The notes beneath the pieces were generated by a model. That model worked only from the letters and a program-made list of their open reading frames with translations, was not told the DNA's origin and ran no database searches. This document shows, one piece after another, positions 17,213 to 26,079 of a stretch of DNA of 64,000 bases. Each line of letters begins with the position of its first letter. Position 1 is the stretch's first letter. Source of the DNA: CALAGB01 sp963789565 (GTDB taxonomy: Bacteria; Chloroflexota; Chloroflexia; Thermomicrobiales; Thermomicrobiaceae); NCBI GenBank assembly GCA_963789565.1, contig CAWBKX010000002.1, positions 1,984,001 to 2,048,000 of the forward strand. The letters run 5' to 3'. The position numbers and the translations under genes are program-made.

Positions 17213-18916
17213 CTATCCCATCTCCTCGACCGACTTCGCCAGGTTATAGGTCGGGTGGCGGTAATCGCAAGCGGCATCGATGACGAAGATAGTCGAGCTG
17301 GCGAAACCGCGCTCCAGCGCCTCACGCATCTGGTCCGACCGATCGACGCGCATGCCGTCGCCGCCGAACGAGCGCGCGTAGGCCACAAAGTCGGGGCCAT
17401 CCAGCGCTGTCTCGCTCTTGCGACCGTAATAGCCCTGCTGCATCCCAACGATCATGCCGTATTGCCGGTCGTTGAGAATGATGATGACCGGGTTGAGATC
17501 GTTCTCGACCGCCGTCGAGAAGTCGGCGCTGGACATCAGGAAGCAGCCATCACCCGTCACCGCGACCACTTTCTTATCAGGGAAGGCCAGCTTGGCCGCC
17601 ATCGAGGCCGGCAAGCCGAACCCCATAGCGCCCCAGTAGCCTTCCGGCGTAAACGTGGTGCGATTCAGTGTTTCGACCAGCACGCGCGTCCACTGGTTGT
17701 GGCTGCCGATGTCGCCCAGCACGATGGTGTTCGCATCGACAAACTCGGTCAGGCCATCCAGCGCCACACCGTAGTGCATGGGGGAGTCCAGACCGTAGTC
17801 CCGCTTGATCTGCTCGCGGATGTGGTTGCGCAGACCCGTCTTGCCGCGCACGAGGCGTTCACGCAGTTCCTGATTAACCGGCCGCTGCTGATCGCCGATG
17901 GCCTCCAGCAGCTGGTCGAGTCCCACCTTGATGTCAGCTACCGCGCCTGCCTGCGAACGAGGATCGGGCGTTTCGCCTTCGTTCCCCAGCCAGATGCCGA
18001 CCACGGGCGCCTCACTCAGGGTGAAGATGACGTCGCCGTGTCCAGTACCGCCGCGCTCGCCGATTGCCACGATCAGGTCGGCTTCAGCCGCCAATTGCTT
18101 CTGCAACGGCGTGCGGTCGTAGAGAGCCAGTTGACCGGTCGAAAGCGGGTGCGTGTCAGGGATACCCCCTGCAGCGTCGCCGGAGAGGATGACCGGCGCC
18201 TCGAGCAATTCGGCTAGCTCGGCCAGTTCCTCGTGCGCGAGGCGGGCCTTGACGCCCTTGCCGGCCCAGATGACCGGCCGCTTGCTCTCGCGAATGCGAG
18301 CGGTCAGCGTGTTCAGATCATCATCGCTCAGGCGTTCCGGCTCGATCTCGGTCTTCTGATACTCGTCCATCTCGACGGCATCGGCCAACAGCACATCCTG
18401 CGGGATCTCGATGTGGACCGGCCCCGGTCGACCACTCGTTGCGATGGCGAAGGCGCGCGCGAGGACGTGCGGGATATCCTCCGACCGCTGAACCGAAACA
18501 CTCCATTTGGTCACTTCGGCAAAGATCGGAACGAGAAAATTCTCTTTGTCGACGCCGTGGAAGGACTCGAACGAGGCGCCACGCGGCACTGCGCCGGAGA
18601 TGTGGACCATGGGCGAGGCGGCCATGTAGGCCTGCGCCACGCCGGTGAGAGAGTTGGTCGCGCCTGGCCCCGCCGTCACCAACACCACCCCGGGCTTGCC
18701 GGTCAGGCGGCCATAGGCGTCGGCCATGCCACTGGCGGTCGTCTCGTGCTTGACGGTGATGTGGCGAATGGATGGCTCGTCGGCCAGCGCGTCGTAGATC
18801 TCGAGGACGTGCGAACCGACCAGCCCGAAGACGTGTTCGACTCCCTCCGCCTTCAACGCTTCGATGATCGCTTTGCCGCTACGTTGTGTCACTCGTCCGC
18901 TGGTTTCGGTCTGCAT
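17213..18916 (-). CDS. thiamine-pyrophosphate-dependent enzyme, acetolactate-synthase-like
   Basis: A 567-residue enzyme with all three TPP-family domains: N-terminal pyrimidine-binding domain (GLVGSHVLEIYDALADEP, with Glu in VKHETTASGMADAYGRLTG), a central domain (RESKRPVIWAGKGVKA) and a C-terminal PP domain with GDGCFLMSSADF and a Mg-binding Asn in IILNDRQYGMI. It decarboxylates a 2-oxoacid; the family includes acetolactate synthase, glyoxylate carboligase and sulfoacetaldehyde acetyltransferase, and no small subunit is nearby, so catabolic use is as likely as branched-chain synthesis. The ATG at 18916 follows a GGGGGT; the open frame extends 86 codons upstream but without family similarity. 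Confidence 0.9.
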   Translation of the reverse strand: MQTETSGRVTQRSGKAIIEALKAEGVEHVFGLVGSHVLEIYDALADEPSIRHITVKHETTASGMADAYGRLTGKPGVVLVTAGPGATNSLTGVAQAYMAASPMVHISGAVPRGASFESFHGVDKENFLVPIFAEVTKWSVSVQRSEDIPHVLARAFAIATSGRPGPVHIEIPQDVLLADAVEMDEYQKTEIEPERLSDDDLNTLTARIRESKRPVIWAGKGVKARLAHEELAELAELLEAPVILSGDAAGGIPDTHPLSTGQLALYDRTPLQKQLAAEADLIVAIGERGGTGHGDVIFTLSEAPVVGIWLGNEGETPDPRSQAGAVADIKVGLDQLLEAIGDQQRPVNQELRERLVRGKTGLRNHIREQIKRDYGLDSPMHYGVALDGLTEFVDANTIVLGDIGSHNQWTRVLVETLNRTTFTPEGYWGAMGFGLPASMAAKLAFPDKKVVAVTGDGCFLMSSADFSTAVENDLNPVIIILNDRQYGMIVGMQQGYYGRKSETALDGPDFVAYARSFGGDGMRVDRSDQMREALERGFASSTIFVIDAACDYRHPTYNLAKSVEEMG

Positions 18917-19076
18917 CACTACCCCCACTCGTCTGTTGCTGGCCATGATGGACGAGTATCGCCGTGCGCACCGACCGGCGCAAGCGGGCGTGGGTGTGAC
19001 GGCACTGAACGTGTGCTGAACATGTGATGATGAATCTGCATGATCCTGTTCCACGACTGAGATGGAGGCTTCGATC

Positions 19077-19457
19077 ATGCCTGCGCCACGCTGGCTCGCC
19101 CGCTTCAACCGGCACGCTACCAATCGCGTCACTTCACCGCTGGCGCCACATCTGCCGGGCTTCGGCGTCGTCATTCATACCGGCCGCAAGAGCGGCAAGA
19201 CGTATCGCACGCCGGTCAACGTCTTTCAGCGACCGGGCATGTTTGTCTTCGCTCTCACCTACGGGCGTGATTCGCAGTGGGTGCATAACGTGCAGACGGC
19301 CGGTGGCTGCAAGCTCGAGACACGCGGTCGCACCTGGCAACTGACCGCGCCTCACCTCTTCCACGATCCGCAGCACCGAAACGTCCCCAAGCCGGTTGGC
19401 ATGATCCTCAAATTGTTGAAGGTGGACGACTTCCTGGAGGCGAGGGTGGACGAGTGA
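19077..19457 (+). CDS. nitroreductase/deazaflavin (F420)-dependent oxidoreductase family protein
   Basis: A 126-residue single-domain protein of the Ddn-like group (split beta-barrel). It shows HLPGFGVVIHTGRKSGKTYR followed by TPVNVF, the usual cofactor-phosphate-binding TGRKSG..R.TP signature, and YGRDSQWVHNV. Members bind F420 or related deazaflavins, which suggests F420 in this organism. The ATG at 19077 is preferred to one at 19062 because GGAGG lies nine bases upstream. Confidence 0.85.
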   Translation: MPAPRWLARFNRHATNRVTSPLAPHLPGFGVVIHTGRKSGKTYRTPVNVFQRPGMFVFALTYGRDSQWVHNVQTAGGCKLETRGRTWQLTAPHLFHDPQHRNVPKPVGMILKLLKVDDFLEARVDE

Positions 19458-19471
19458 GGAGATTCGAACAA

Positions 19472-20254
19472 TCAGCCGATCGGGAACGGGATGATCGCGA
19501 AACGGGACTCCGAAACGGTGGCCTCCCAAGATGCTCCTAATTCTCCATGCTGGCGCCACTGCCATGCCGTTTGGGATATGGAAACCCTCTGGTCACGACC
19601 ATATCGCAGTTCGGCTGCGGCCTTCGCCATCTCAACGGAGCTAAAGAATCCGAACGCGGAACTTAGCTCACCCGGATCATTCGGTTGCTGCAGAAGGATC
19701 GCACCCGAGAGGTTTCGCACACGGCTGGAAAATTCCGGAGCATCCTTCACCAGCGTGTTCAGAGTTTCATTGACTGTAGAGGTCCGTCGTCTTTTGTCGG
19801 CGGTTTGCTCCACAATGATCCGTGCAAGCAGGCGCGGGGCGAACGTAGACAGATGCGTCAGGAATACATCCGGGGTCTGGAGGTCAATACCAAATGACTC
19901 GAGATCGGGTCTCGGAACATCAGCCAGGTTATGGGTGACAATCACCTGCGCACCAGCCCGGACGGCTGCCGCCAGAACATGTCTGTCTTTGAGATTGTTG
20001 GGCATGATGGCAACGAGCGACTGATAGTCATCGACTGGAGAGCCTGGAAACGCCGCACGAAGTTGCCGCACGAGACGATCGGCACCGTGGATGTCGGTCA
20101 GTCGATCCCGTATCAGGTTACGGTGAACCTCTTCAAGGATCGCCTCGCTCCAGTAGGCGCGATAGAGACGATATTCTGCCGCACGGAGGAGCGTGTCTCG
20201 TATGGATGCGGAGATTATGACACAGGCATCGAGCACCACGCCGAACGACGGCAC
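19472..20254 (-). CDS. PIN-domain protein, putative toxin of a TA pair
   Basis: A 260-residue protein; residues 1-130 form a PIN domain with acidic residues at Asp9 (GVVLDACVII), a Glu in WSEAILEEVH and Asp in LKDRHVLAAA, as expected of a Mg-dependent RNase. The remaining ~120 residues are an extension not found in short VapC toxins (DVFLTHLSTFAPRLLARIIV..., ending AIIPFPIG). It starts with GTG nine bases after the stop of the HTH partner on the same strand, the usual antitoxin-first order. Target RNA unknown. Confidence 0.85.
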   Translation of the reverse strand: MPSFGVVLDACVIISASIRDTLLRAAEYRLYRAYWSEAILEEVHRNLIRDRLTDIHGADRLVRQLRAAFPGSPVDDYQSLVAIMPNNLKDRHVLAAAVRAGAQVIVTHNLADVPRPDLESFGIDLQTPDVFLTHLSTFAPRLLARIIVEQTADKRRRTSTVNETLNTLVKDAPEFSSRVRNLSGAILLQQPNDPGELSSAFGFFSSVEMAKAAAELRYGRDQRVSISQTAWQWRQHGELGASWEATVSESRFAIIPFPIG

Positions 20255-20263
20255 TGGCTTAGC

Positions 20264-20719
20264 CTACTGCCGTCCGTAAAGACCGAGTTCTTCACTCAGC
20301 TGGGTCAGGCGGGCGAGCTCGCGACGTCGAGCCCGTTCTTGCTGCATTCGATATTCATTCAGCTCGCCAAAACGTATTCGGCGATGAGTTCCCGTCTTAT
20401 GAAAGGGAATCTCGCCCTGCTCAAGCAGCTTGATGAGATGCGGACGCGAGATATTAAGCAGATCCGCTGCTTGCTGTGTCGTCAATTCTCTGGGAATGGG
20501 TGCTACTGCAATGGCTTCCCCTTCGGCCAATGTCTGGACAGCCTGGCGTAACGCTCTGATTGCCGACAGTGGCAACGGATGAAGATTACCGTCAACGTCG
20601 ATCAGCGCTGGATGGGACAACGGCTCATTCTCTAGAAATCGGTCAAGTTCTTCCAGCTCATCGCGTTCATCGTCCTGGGCGATGATCGGTTCTTGTTCGT
20701 TTGCGGTATTCGAAGCCAT
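20264..20719 (-). CDS. excisionase-type HTH protein, putative antitoxin
   Basis: A 151-residue protein: an acidic N-terminal half (QDDERDELEELDRFLENEP) and a MerR/excisionase-like helix-turn-helix at about residues 80-130 (LTTQQAADLLNISRPHLIKL, then GEIPFHKTGTHRRIRFGELN). Start ATG at 20719 with AAGGAG upstream. Gene order and 9-base spacing with the PIN gene support a toxin-antitoxin operon that this protein would repress. Which part neutralises the toxin cannot be told. Confidence 0.85.
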   Translation of the reverse strand: MASNTANEQEPIIAQDDERDELEELDRFLENEPLSHPALIDVDGNLHPLPLSAIRALRQAVQTLAEGEAIAVAPIPRELTTQQAADLLNISRPHLIKLLEQGEIPFHKTGTHRRIRFGELNEYRMQQERARRRELARLTQLSEELGLYGRQ

Positions 20720-20879
20720 ATCCCACTCCTTCGATCTAGCCTGGATCTTATCGGATAGTCGAAATAAACGCAAAGACCGGGTGCCCCCTCATCGCGCTCA
20801 CCCCTCTTTACAACGCGTCCAGGTGGAACTCATACTGCGCCATCTTCAAGAAGTAGGTCGATGACCATGAGGAGTTTCC

Positions 20880-21701
20880 ATGACCATTTCCTTTGACTTT
20901 TCCAACCGCGTGGTGATCGTGACTGGGGCGGCGCGCGGTATCGGCCGTGTGATGGTGCAGCGCTTCGCGGCGGCGGGCGCTTCGGTGTTGGCGGCCGATC
21001 GGGATAAAACCGGCCTGGCCGAGACCTGCGCCTCGCTCGATGCGGAGCGCGTTGCCTCACTCATTGCCGACGTCAGTAGTGAAGCCGGGGCGCAAAGCAT
21101 CGTCGATGCGGCGGTGGAGCGCTTTGGCAAGCTCGACGTCTGCATCAACAACGCTGCCGTGGCCCCGCACGCCTCTCTCTTCGACGAGCGAGCTGAAGTG
21201 TGGGACACCATTTACGCCGTCAATACGCGCGGCACTTTCCTGATGACGCGCGCCGCTGCCAGGGCCATGATCGCGGGGGAGCATGGCGGGCGCATCATCA
21301 ACTTCTCCTCCGGCGTGACGGTCAAGGGCTCGCCCGGCTCGGCCGCCTATGCCTCCAGTCGCGCCGCCACCGAATCCTTCACGCGCGTGGCCGCCATCGA
21401 ACTGGCGCCACACAACATTCTGGTCAACGTCGTCAGTCCCGGGCTGATCGACACCCAGCCCAAGCCACTGCCGCCCACCATGGCCGAGGGTCTGGGCAAG
21501 CGCATCCCAACACTGCCCCTGGCTCGACCCGGCGAGCCGGACGAGGTCGCTTCGGTCGTCCTCTTCCTGGCGTCCGACGCCGCCAGCTATATGACCGGCT
21601 CGGTGGTCAGTGTCGACGGCGGCGAGACGCTCGGCCGACGTCCTACCGGACCGGTCGTCGACGACGACCCGCGTTACGACTGGGTGACTGGGCGAGAATG
21701 A
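20880..21701 (+). CDS. short-chain dehydrogenase/reductase with Arg in place of the catalytic Lys
   Basis: A 273-residue NAD(P)-dependent SDR: Rossmann motif VTGAARGIG at residues 15-23, NNAAV at 90-94, and Ser144. The active-site run is Tyr157-Ala-Ser-Ser-Arg161, so the usual YxxxK has Arg where Lys normally lowers the Tyr pKa. The C-terminal VSPGLIDT region and VSVDGGETLG are normal for the family. AGGAG precedes the start. Substrate unknown; Arg may still work, may slow the reaction, or may point to a non-standard role. Confidence 0.9.
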   Translation: MTISFDFSNRVVIVTGAARGIGRVMVQRFAAAGASVLAADRDKTGLAETCASLDAERVASLIADVSSEAGAQSIVDAAVERFGKLDVCINNAAVAPHASLFDERAEVWDTIYAVNTRGTFLMTRAAARAMIAGEHGGRIINFSSGVTVKGSPGSAAYASSRAATESFTRVAAIELAPHNILVNVVSPGLIDTQPKPLPPTMAEGLGKRIPTLPLARPGEPDEVASVVLFLASDAASYMTGSVVSVDGGETLGRRPTGPVVDDDPRYDWVTGRE

Positions 21702-21796
21702 GACCTGCTAAAAGAGCACGCGGCACCACATGCAACGCCCGGATATTGAGCAGATGGCTGATGCCCGCAACCGTCCGCACCGAATAGAGTGGACGA

Positions 21797-22807
21797 ATGC
21801 TCGAAAAGCCGGATCTTGCGGACCAACAGATCATCGACTGCCTGCGTCGCGACTTTGGACTGAAGGTCGACGCGCTCGAGTTCCTGCCGATCGGCGCAGA
21901 CGCCAATTCCGCGGTCTACCGGGCGATCGCCGACGACACGCCGTACTTCGTGAAGCTGCGCAGCGGCGACTACGACGAGATGACGATTGTCGTGCCACAC
22001 TTCCTTGGGTCTCAAGGCATCGCGCAGCTGATCGCGATGATCTCGACCAGAGACGGTCGACTCTGGACCTCCCTGGACCGCTTCGTCGTCACGTTCTCCC
22101 AATTCGTTAACGGCCAGGACGGCTTCAACATGGAACTGAGCGACGAGCAGTGGGTCGAGCTTGGACGAGCCCTGAAACGCATCCACTTTACAGAGCTGCC
22201 GAATGAGATCGAGGACTACCTCCATTTCGAGACCTTTTCCAACTATTGGCGCGAGCGAGTGCGCCATTATCAGCGGAGAATCACCGGCACCTTCTCGGAC
22301 CCCGTACCGTTGCGGCTCGCCGAGCTGATGCGCGGTCGACGCGATGTGATCGACGAGCTGTTGCGACGCGCTGAGCGACTGGCCGGCGAGATGCGTTCGC
22401 GATCCTCCGCGTTCGTCCACTGCCACGGCGATCTGCACGGTGGAAACATCCTGATTGATGCACAAGGAAAACTCTTCATCGTCGATTGGGACACGGTGAT
22501 CCTGGCCCCGAAAGAGCGAGATCTGATGTTCATCGGCGCCGGGATCGGCAAAGGCTGGGACAACCAGCGCAGCGTCGATTGCTTCTACCAGGGCTATGGC
22601 GCAGGCGAAGTCGACCCGCTCGGCATTGCTTACTATCGTTACGAGCGGATCGTAGAGGATATCGCCGCCTACTGTGAAGAGATCCTGGACTCGGATCAGG
22701 GCCAAGCAGACCGCGCTCAATCAATCCATTATCTCTCGAGCCAGTTCCTCCCCAACGACGTGATCGACATCGCGTTCCGCAGCGATCGAACGGATCTGTT
22801 CGACTGA
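21797..22807 (+). CDS. aminoglycoside-phosphotransferase-family kinase
   Basis: A 336-residue kinase-fold protein of the APH group: FVHCHGDLHGGNILID (the Brenner HGDLHxxN catalytic loop) near residue 213 and FIVDWDTVILAPKERDL with the Mg-binding Asp; an early segment (PYFVKLRSGDYDE) supplies the ATP-site Lys. The layout resembles spectinomycin 9-phosphotransferases, but most family members phosphorylate unknown small alcohols, so resistance is not assumed. The ribosome site is weak. It follows the SDR gene by 95 bases. Confidence 0.87.
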   Translation: MLEKPDLADQQIIDCLRRDFGLKVDALEFLPIGADANSAVYRAIADDTPYFVKLRSGDYDEMTIVVPHFLGSQGIAQLIAMISTRDGRLWTSLDRFVVTFSQFVNGQDGFNMELSDEQWVELGRALKRIHFTELPNEIEDYLHFETFSNYWRERVRHYQRRITGTFSDPVPLRLAELMRGRRDVIDELLRRAERLAGEMRSRSSAFVHCHGDLHGGNILIDAQGKLFIVDWDTVILAPKERDLMFIGAGIGKGWDNQRSVDCFYQGYGAGEVDPLGIAYYRYERIVEDIAAYCEEILDSDQGQADRAQSIHYLSSQFLPNDVIDIAFRSDRTDLFD

Positions 22808-23093
22808 TCCACGACGCATTCGATTCATTCGGCCACGTGTCCTCGCCTGGCCTCGGTGCCTCAGTACCATGTGAAATCTCTTACTTCCTTCTTAGAGAGC
22901 TTTTATGACGACCGGTTAGCCTTTGAAGTGACGAGCAGTTCGGTCTGCCGTGGTTGTCGGCTCGAAGCGCATCGGCGCTGGCTCACGAGAAAGACAAAGA
23001 GATGCGTCGATTCATTGAAGACAACCCAGCTGACTCACGGGGTGGGGCCAGAGCCTCATGACTGCTCAAACGTCAACCTTGGAGACGAGAACC

Positions 23094-23585
23094 ATGACAC
23101 GCACGAGTCGGGTGCGCCATGTTCGATGTATCTTCCGGATCTTCGCCAGGCCGCTCCGTTTCGGCGCGGTCGGTCTCACCTGCGGCGCCATTCAGCTCGG
23201 CTTGCTGGCGACATTCGTCCATCTTGGGGCGAGTCACGATCCAGCCAACTTGATCGCGCTCGCCCTCTCGACCCAGTTCAACTTCTTGCTCAGCTCGCTG
23301 ATCATCTGGCCCGACCGGTCGGTGACGAGCGACCGCGCCAGAACCATCGCCCAGCGCCTGATCGCCTTCAACGGCATCGCGATCACCACCCTAATGATCA
23401 ATGAAGGCGTCTTCGCCGTCGCCGATCAATTCCTGCCGTATCTGCTGGCCGGAGTCTGCGGCATCGCCGTCGCGGCGCCGATCAACTACCTGGTTGAACA
23501 CTTTCTGATTTTTCGTACGCACGAAAGGACTCCCACGCGTGAAACGCCAAGCCAGCGTCTCCGTCGTCTTCCCGGCCTTCAATGA
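23094..23585 (+). CDS. GtrA-family membrane protein
   Basis: About 163 residues with four predicted membrane helices (FGAVGLTCGAIQLGLLATFV, LIALALSTQFNFLLSSLIIW, and two later ones ending INYLVEHFLIF, the GtrA signature). GtrA proteins are thought to help move lipid-linked sugars across the membrane. Its last 47 bases overlap the glycosyltransferase start, so translation is coupled. Starts at 23058 and 23094 are both possible; the latter has GGAGACGAG upstream. Confidence 0.85.
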   Translation: MTRTSRVRHVRCIFRIFARPLRFGAVGLTCGAIQLGLLATFVHLGASHDPANLIALALSTQFNFLLSSLIIWPDRSVTSDRARTIAQRLIAFNGIAITTLMINEGVFAVADQFLPYLLAGVCGIAVAAPINYLVEHFLIFRTHERTPTRETPSQRLRRLPGLQ

Positions 23586-24297
23586 AGCTGAGAACCTGGA
23601 GCGCGTCGTCAACGATGCGCGCAGCTTCCTTGCTGAGACCGTCGCCGATTACCGCATCGTGGTGGTCAATGACGGCAGCACCGACCGCACTGCCGACGTC
23701 GCCCAGCTCCTCTCGCACGATGACCCGGTGCATGTGCTGATCGTGACCCACGAGGTCAATCGCGGATACGGCGCCGCGGTACGCAACGGATTGTCCGCCG
23801 CCGCCCGGACCGGTTCTGACTGGGTGGTGCTGTTGGACGCTGACGGTCAGTTCGACATCCGCGAGCTCGATCTGTTGCTCGACATCGCCGGAGATCGGGG
23901 CATCGACATGGTGGCCGGGCATCGCATCCATCGGGCCGATTCAACCATGCGCAAGCTGAACGCCTGGCTCTGGAGTACGACCTCGCGTATGCTCCTCGGC
24001 ATTCGCGTGCACGACGTCGATTGCGCCTTCAAACTGATCAACCGGCGCGTGCTGGAGTCGATCACGCTGCAAGGGGAGGCGGCCGTCGTTTCGCCCGAGT
24101 TGCTGGCCAAGACGGCACGCGCCGGTTTCACCATCGCCGAGGTGCCGGTGAGCCACTTCCCGCGTCAGGCCGGCGAGCAGTCGGGCGCGAATCTGCGCGT
24201 CATCGCCCGGTCCCTGGTCGGTCTAATGCGCCTACGCCTGCAGCTGATCCAGCTGTCGAGCCACAAGCCTGAACGCCAGGTGGAACGGGCTGGGTGA
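23539..24297 (+). CDS. family 2 glycosyltransferase, polyprenyl-phosphate-sugar synthase type
   Basis: A 252-residue GT-A fold enzyme. It has VVFPAFNEAENLERVV, VVVNDGSTDRTADVAQL (first acidic site), VVLLDADGQFDI (DXD-like) and the later FPRQAGEQSGA segment seen in dolichyl/undecaprenyl-phosphate sugar transferases. No C-terminal membrane helices, so the overlapping GtrA protein probably supplies the membrane part. It starts with GTG inside the gtrA frame. Probable role: making lipid-linked sugar for cell-surface glycosylation. Confidence 0.9.
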   Translation: MKRQASVSVVFPAFNEAENLERVVNDARSFLAETVADYRIVVVNDGSTDRTADVAQLLSHDDPVHVLIVTHEVNRGYGAAVRNGLSAAARTGSDWVVLLDADGQFDIRELDLLLDIAGDRGIDMVAGHRIHRADSTMRKLNAWLWSTTSRMLLGIRVHDVDCAFKLINRRVLESITLQGEAAVVSPELLAKTARAGFTIAEVPVSHFPRQAGEQSGANLRVIARSLVGLMRLRLQLIQLSSHKPERQVERAG

Positions 24298-24346
24298 GTG
24301 GTTGGATCATAGCGTTTGAGGAATTAATTCGGTCATCAGTGGAAGC

Positions 24347-24380
24347 CAGACGGCAGCCACAGTTGCTGCCGCTACGGTTC
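24347..24380. repeat. hairpin repeat family copy 1
   Basis: Read on the minus strand, this copy is GAACCGTAGCGGCAGC.. with a GGCAGC/GCTGCC stem, the same form as copies at 33036, 38193, 63776 and 63862. It sits between two convergent genes and may also act as a terminator. Confidence 0.55.
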
Positions 24381-24391
24381 TGCGTGTGAAC

Positions 24392-24901
24392 TCAGCTCCG
24401 GCTCTCCTCGCGACGCTTGGAGCCATGTCCGACGTTCAGCCCGCCGAGGGCAGATATCAGTCCAAGCGTGGCAGGTGGAAAGAGGAAGAGCCCGATGGTC
24501 CATGCGCCGGCCAGCGAGCCCAGGAACGCCGCGATGACCCCACAGCAGCGGATCCAGCCCCCCAGGCGTAGCTGTAATCCCACACGCAACACCGTTCCGA
24601 GGCCAATCGCGACATAGGCAGCCACAATCGCCAGCAAGAGCGGCAGCGCGCGGTGGTCGATTCCGTTCGCCCAGATGCTGCTGTAACCATGGGTGACGGC
24701 GACCGGGGCACCAGAGCCACTCGATGCCGTGCTGCTGGAAGAGCTGTAGAGAGGGGCAAAGAGGACGACGACCAACGTCATGACTCCCAAGAACATAGAG
24801 CTAAGCCCAAATGCTAGCTCACCGCACGATCCTCGTATGGACGAATCTTTCGTGAAGTTCCATCTCGGCTTGCGCGGGCGCTCGCCGTGGGTGATCAACA
24901 T
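24392..24901 (-). CDS. hypothetical membrane protein
   Basis: A 169-residue protein with an ATG at 24901 preceded by GGGAGGAG. It has a cytoplasmic N-terminus (MLITHGERPRKPRWN) and three or four hydrophobic segments (LAFGLSSMFLGVMTLVVVLF, LPLLLAIVAAYVAIGLGTVL, CGVIAAFLGSLAGAWTIGLF), separated by a Ser-rich loop that may be external. No family recognised; it stands alone. Confidence 0.7.
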   Translation of the reverse strand: MLITHGERPRKPRWNFTKDSSIRGSCGELAFGLSSMFLGVMTLVVVLFAPLYSSSSSTASSGSGAPVAVTHGYSSIWANGIDHRALPLLLAIVAAYVAIGLGTVLRVGLQLRLGGWIRCCGVIAAFLGSLAGAWTIGLFLFPPATLGLISALGGLNVGHGSKRREESRS

Positions 24902-25049
24902 CGCTCCTCCCAATCGGGACGTGCGCTGAAATGAGATAATTCGGCACGCAGAGACGCTAGGCAATATTGCGCGATGACTCATCATAACCATAGCGCCATT
25001 TCGACGGTAGACGTGTCTGTCGAATAAGGGTGGGAGCAGGAATCCAGAC

Positions 25050-25574
25050 GTGACGCTTACGATTGCGGCAGTCCGACCGAGCGAGCGCGACGACCTCATC
25101 CGATTCATCGCCGCCGATTCATATCCCTACAACGCCACGCCCCATCCATCGCCCGAGCAGGTTGCCGAGTGGATCGATACCGGCCTCTTCAGCGAGACCT
25201 TCTGGATCGCGCCGGAGGACGGCCCCCACGTCGGCGTACTCCAATACCAGGATGCGTCACCAATCCATGCGGAGCTACATATTCGCTTGCATGCCCCCTA
25301 TCGAGGGAAAGGAATCGGTACGGAAGCGATCCGCTGGCTGACCAGCTATCTTTTCACGACCTATCCACACAAGCATCGGTTGGAAGGTTGGGTGCGTTAC
25401 GACAACCGAGCGATGTGCCGAGTCTTCCAAAAATGCGGCTACACGAAGGAAGCACATCTGCGCCGCGACTTTCCACGGGGTGATGGAACCTTCACGGACA
25501 AGCTGGGTTACGGCTTCCTGCGCGAAGAATGGGAGACCGGCATTCGCATCGCGGTCCCCTTGAATGACGAATAA
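25050..25574 (+). CDS. GNAT-family N-acetyltransferase
   Basis: A 174-residue RimJ/RimL-like acetyltransferase. The acetyl-CoA loop appears as LHAPYRGKGIGTEAIRWLTS (the R/QxxGxG/A motif A), and the C-terminal RAMCRVFQKCGYTKEAHLRR matches the motif after the substrate site. It starts with GTG. Substrate unknown; no neighbouring pathway. Confidence 0.87.
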   Translation: MTLTIAAVRPSERDDLIRFIAADSYPYNATPHPSPEQVAEWIDTGLFSETFWIAPEDGPHVGVLQYQDASPIHAELHIRLHAPYRGKGIGTEAIRWLTSYLFTTYPHKHRLEGWVRYDNRAMCRVFQKCGYTKEAHLRRDFPRGDGTFTDKLGYGFLREEWETGIRIAVPLNDE

Positions 25575-25614
25575 GAAATCCTGCAATAATCCTGTACGTC
25601 AAGGTGACCCGGCT

Positions 25615-26079
25615 CTAGTCCATTCTCGTACAACTGAGCTGAAGGTCCGCCTCCCAGGCGCCGCCATCTCGGCTCATCTCGCCCTTCATATGCATAGTCT
25701 TGCCGTCGTCTGCGATGGTGAACTCCATGCGCTGCGAAAAGTCGGACGAGTCGCGCCACCAGCGCACCGCATTGCCCTCGATTGAGACGTCGTACTTTCG
25801 CGAGACGTCTCGTTCGTCGAAGTAGATCATGAACAGTTCGCCTGTGGCGTCGTCGCTGCCGAAGATCGCGATGCCGCTGGGAATCTCCGGCTCATCAATC
25901 TCCGAGCGCATCAGGAGAAACGCGCCTCCCTCGATCCACTCGAACGACGCTCTGCCATGGAACGTCGTGCCGGGGACATGCGGATGCGTGCCGACCGTGC
26001 TCCAGACGCCGACCAATGGCTCCAGCGGTTTAAGCACGGGGTTGGGCTTACGAGCTTCAAATCCAATGGTATTTGCCAT
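25615..26079 (-). CDS. small lipocalin-like/DUF1579-type hypothetical protein
   Basis: A 154-residue soluble protein with alternating strands and Trp/Gly motifs (LVGVWSTVGTHPHVPGTTFH, ASFEWIEGGAFLLMRSEID, MEFTIADDGKTMHMKGEMSR), suggesting a small beta-barrel like DUF1579 or heme/nitrobindin-like domains. The weak ribosome site leaves the start open, but MANTIGFEA begins well. Function not known. Confidence 0.75.
   Translation of the reverse strand: MANTIGFEARKPNPVLKPLEPLVGVWSTVGTHPHVPGTTFHGRASFEWIEGGAFLLMRSEIDEPEIPSGIAIFGSDDATGELFMIYFDERDVSRKYDVSIEGNAVRWWRDSSDFSQRMEFTIADDGKTMHMKGEMSRDGGAWEADLQLSCTRMD

Noticed and set aside
17255..18217. A 320-codon plus-strand frame opposite the TPP enzyme.
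   Set aside because: It is a shadow from GC-rich codon use; no motif or ribosome site, and the opposite strand encodes a complete enzyme.
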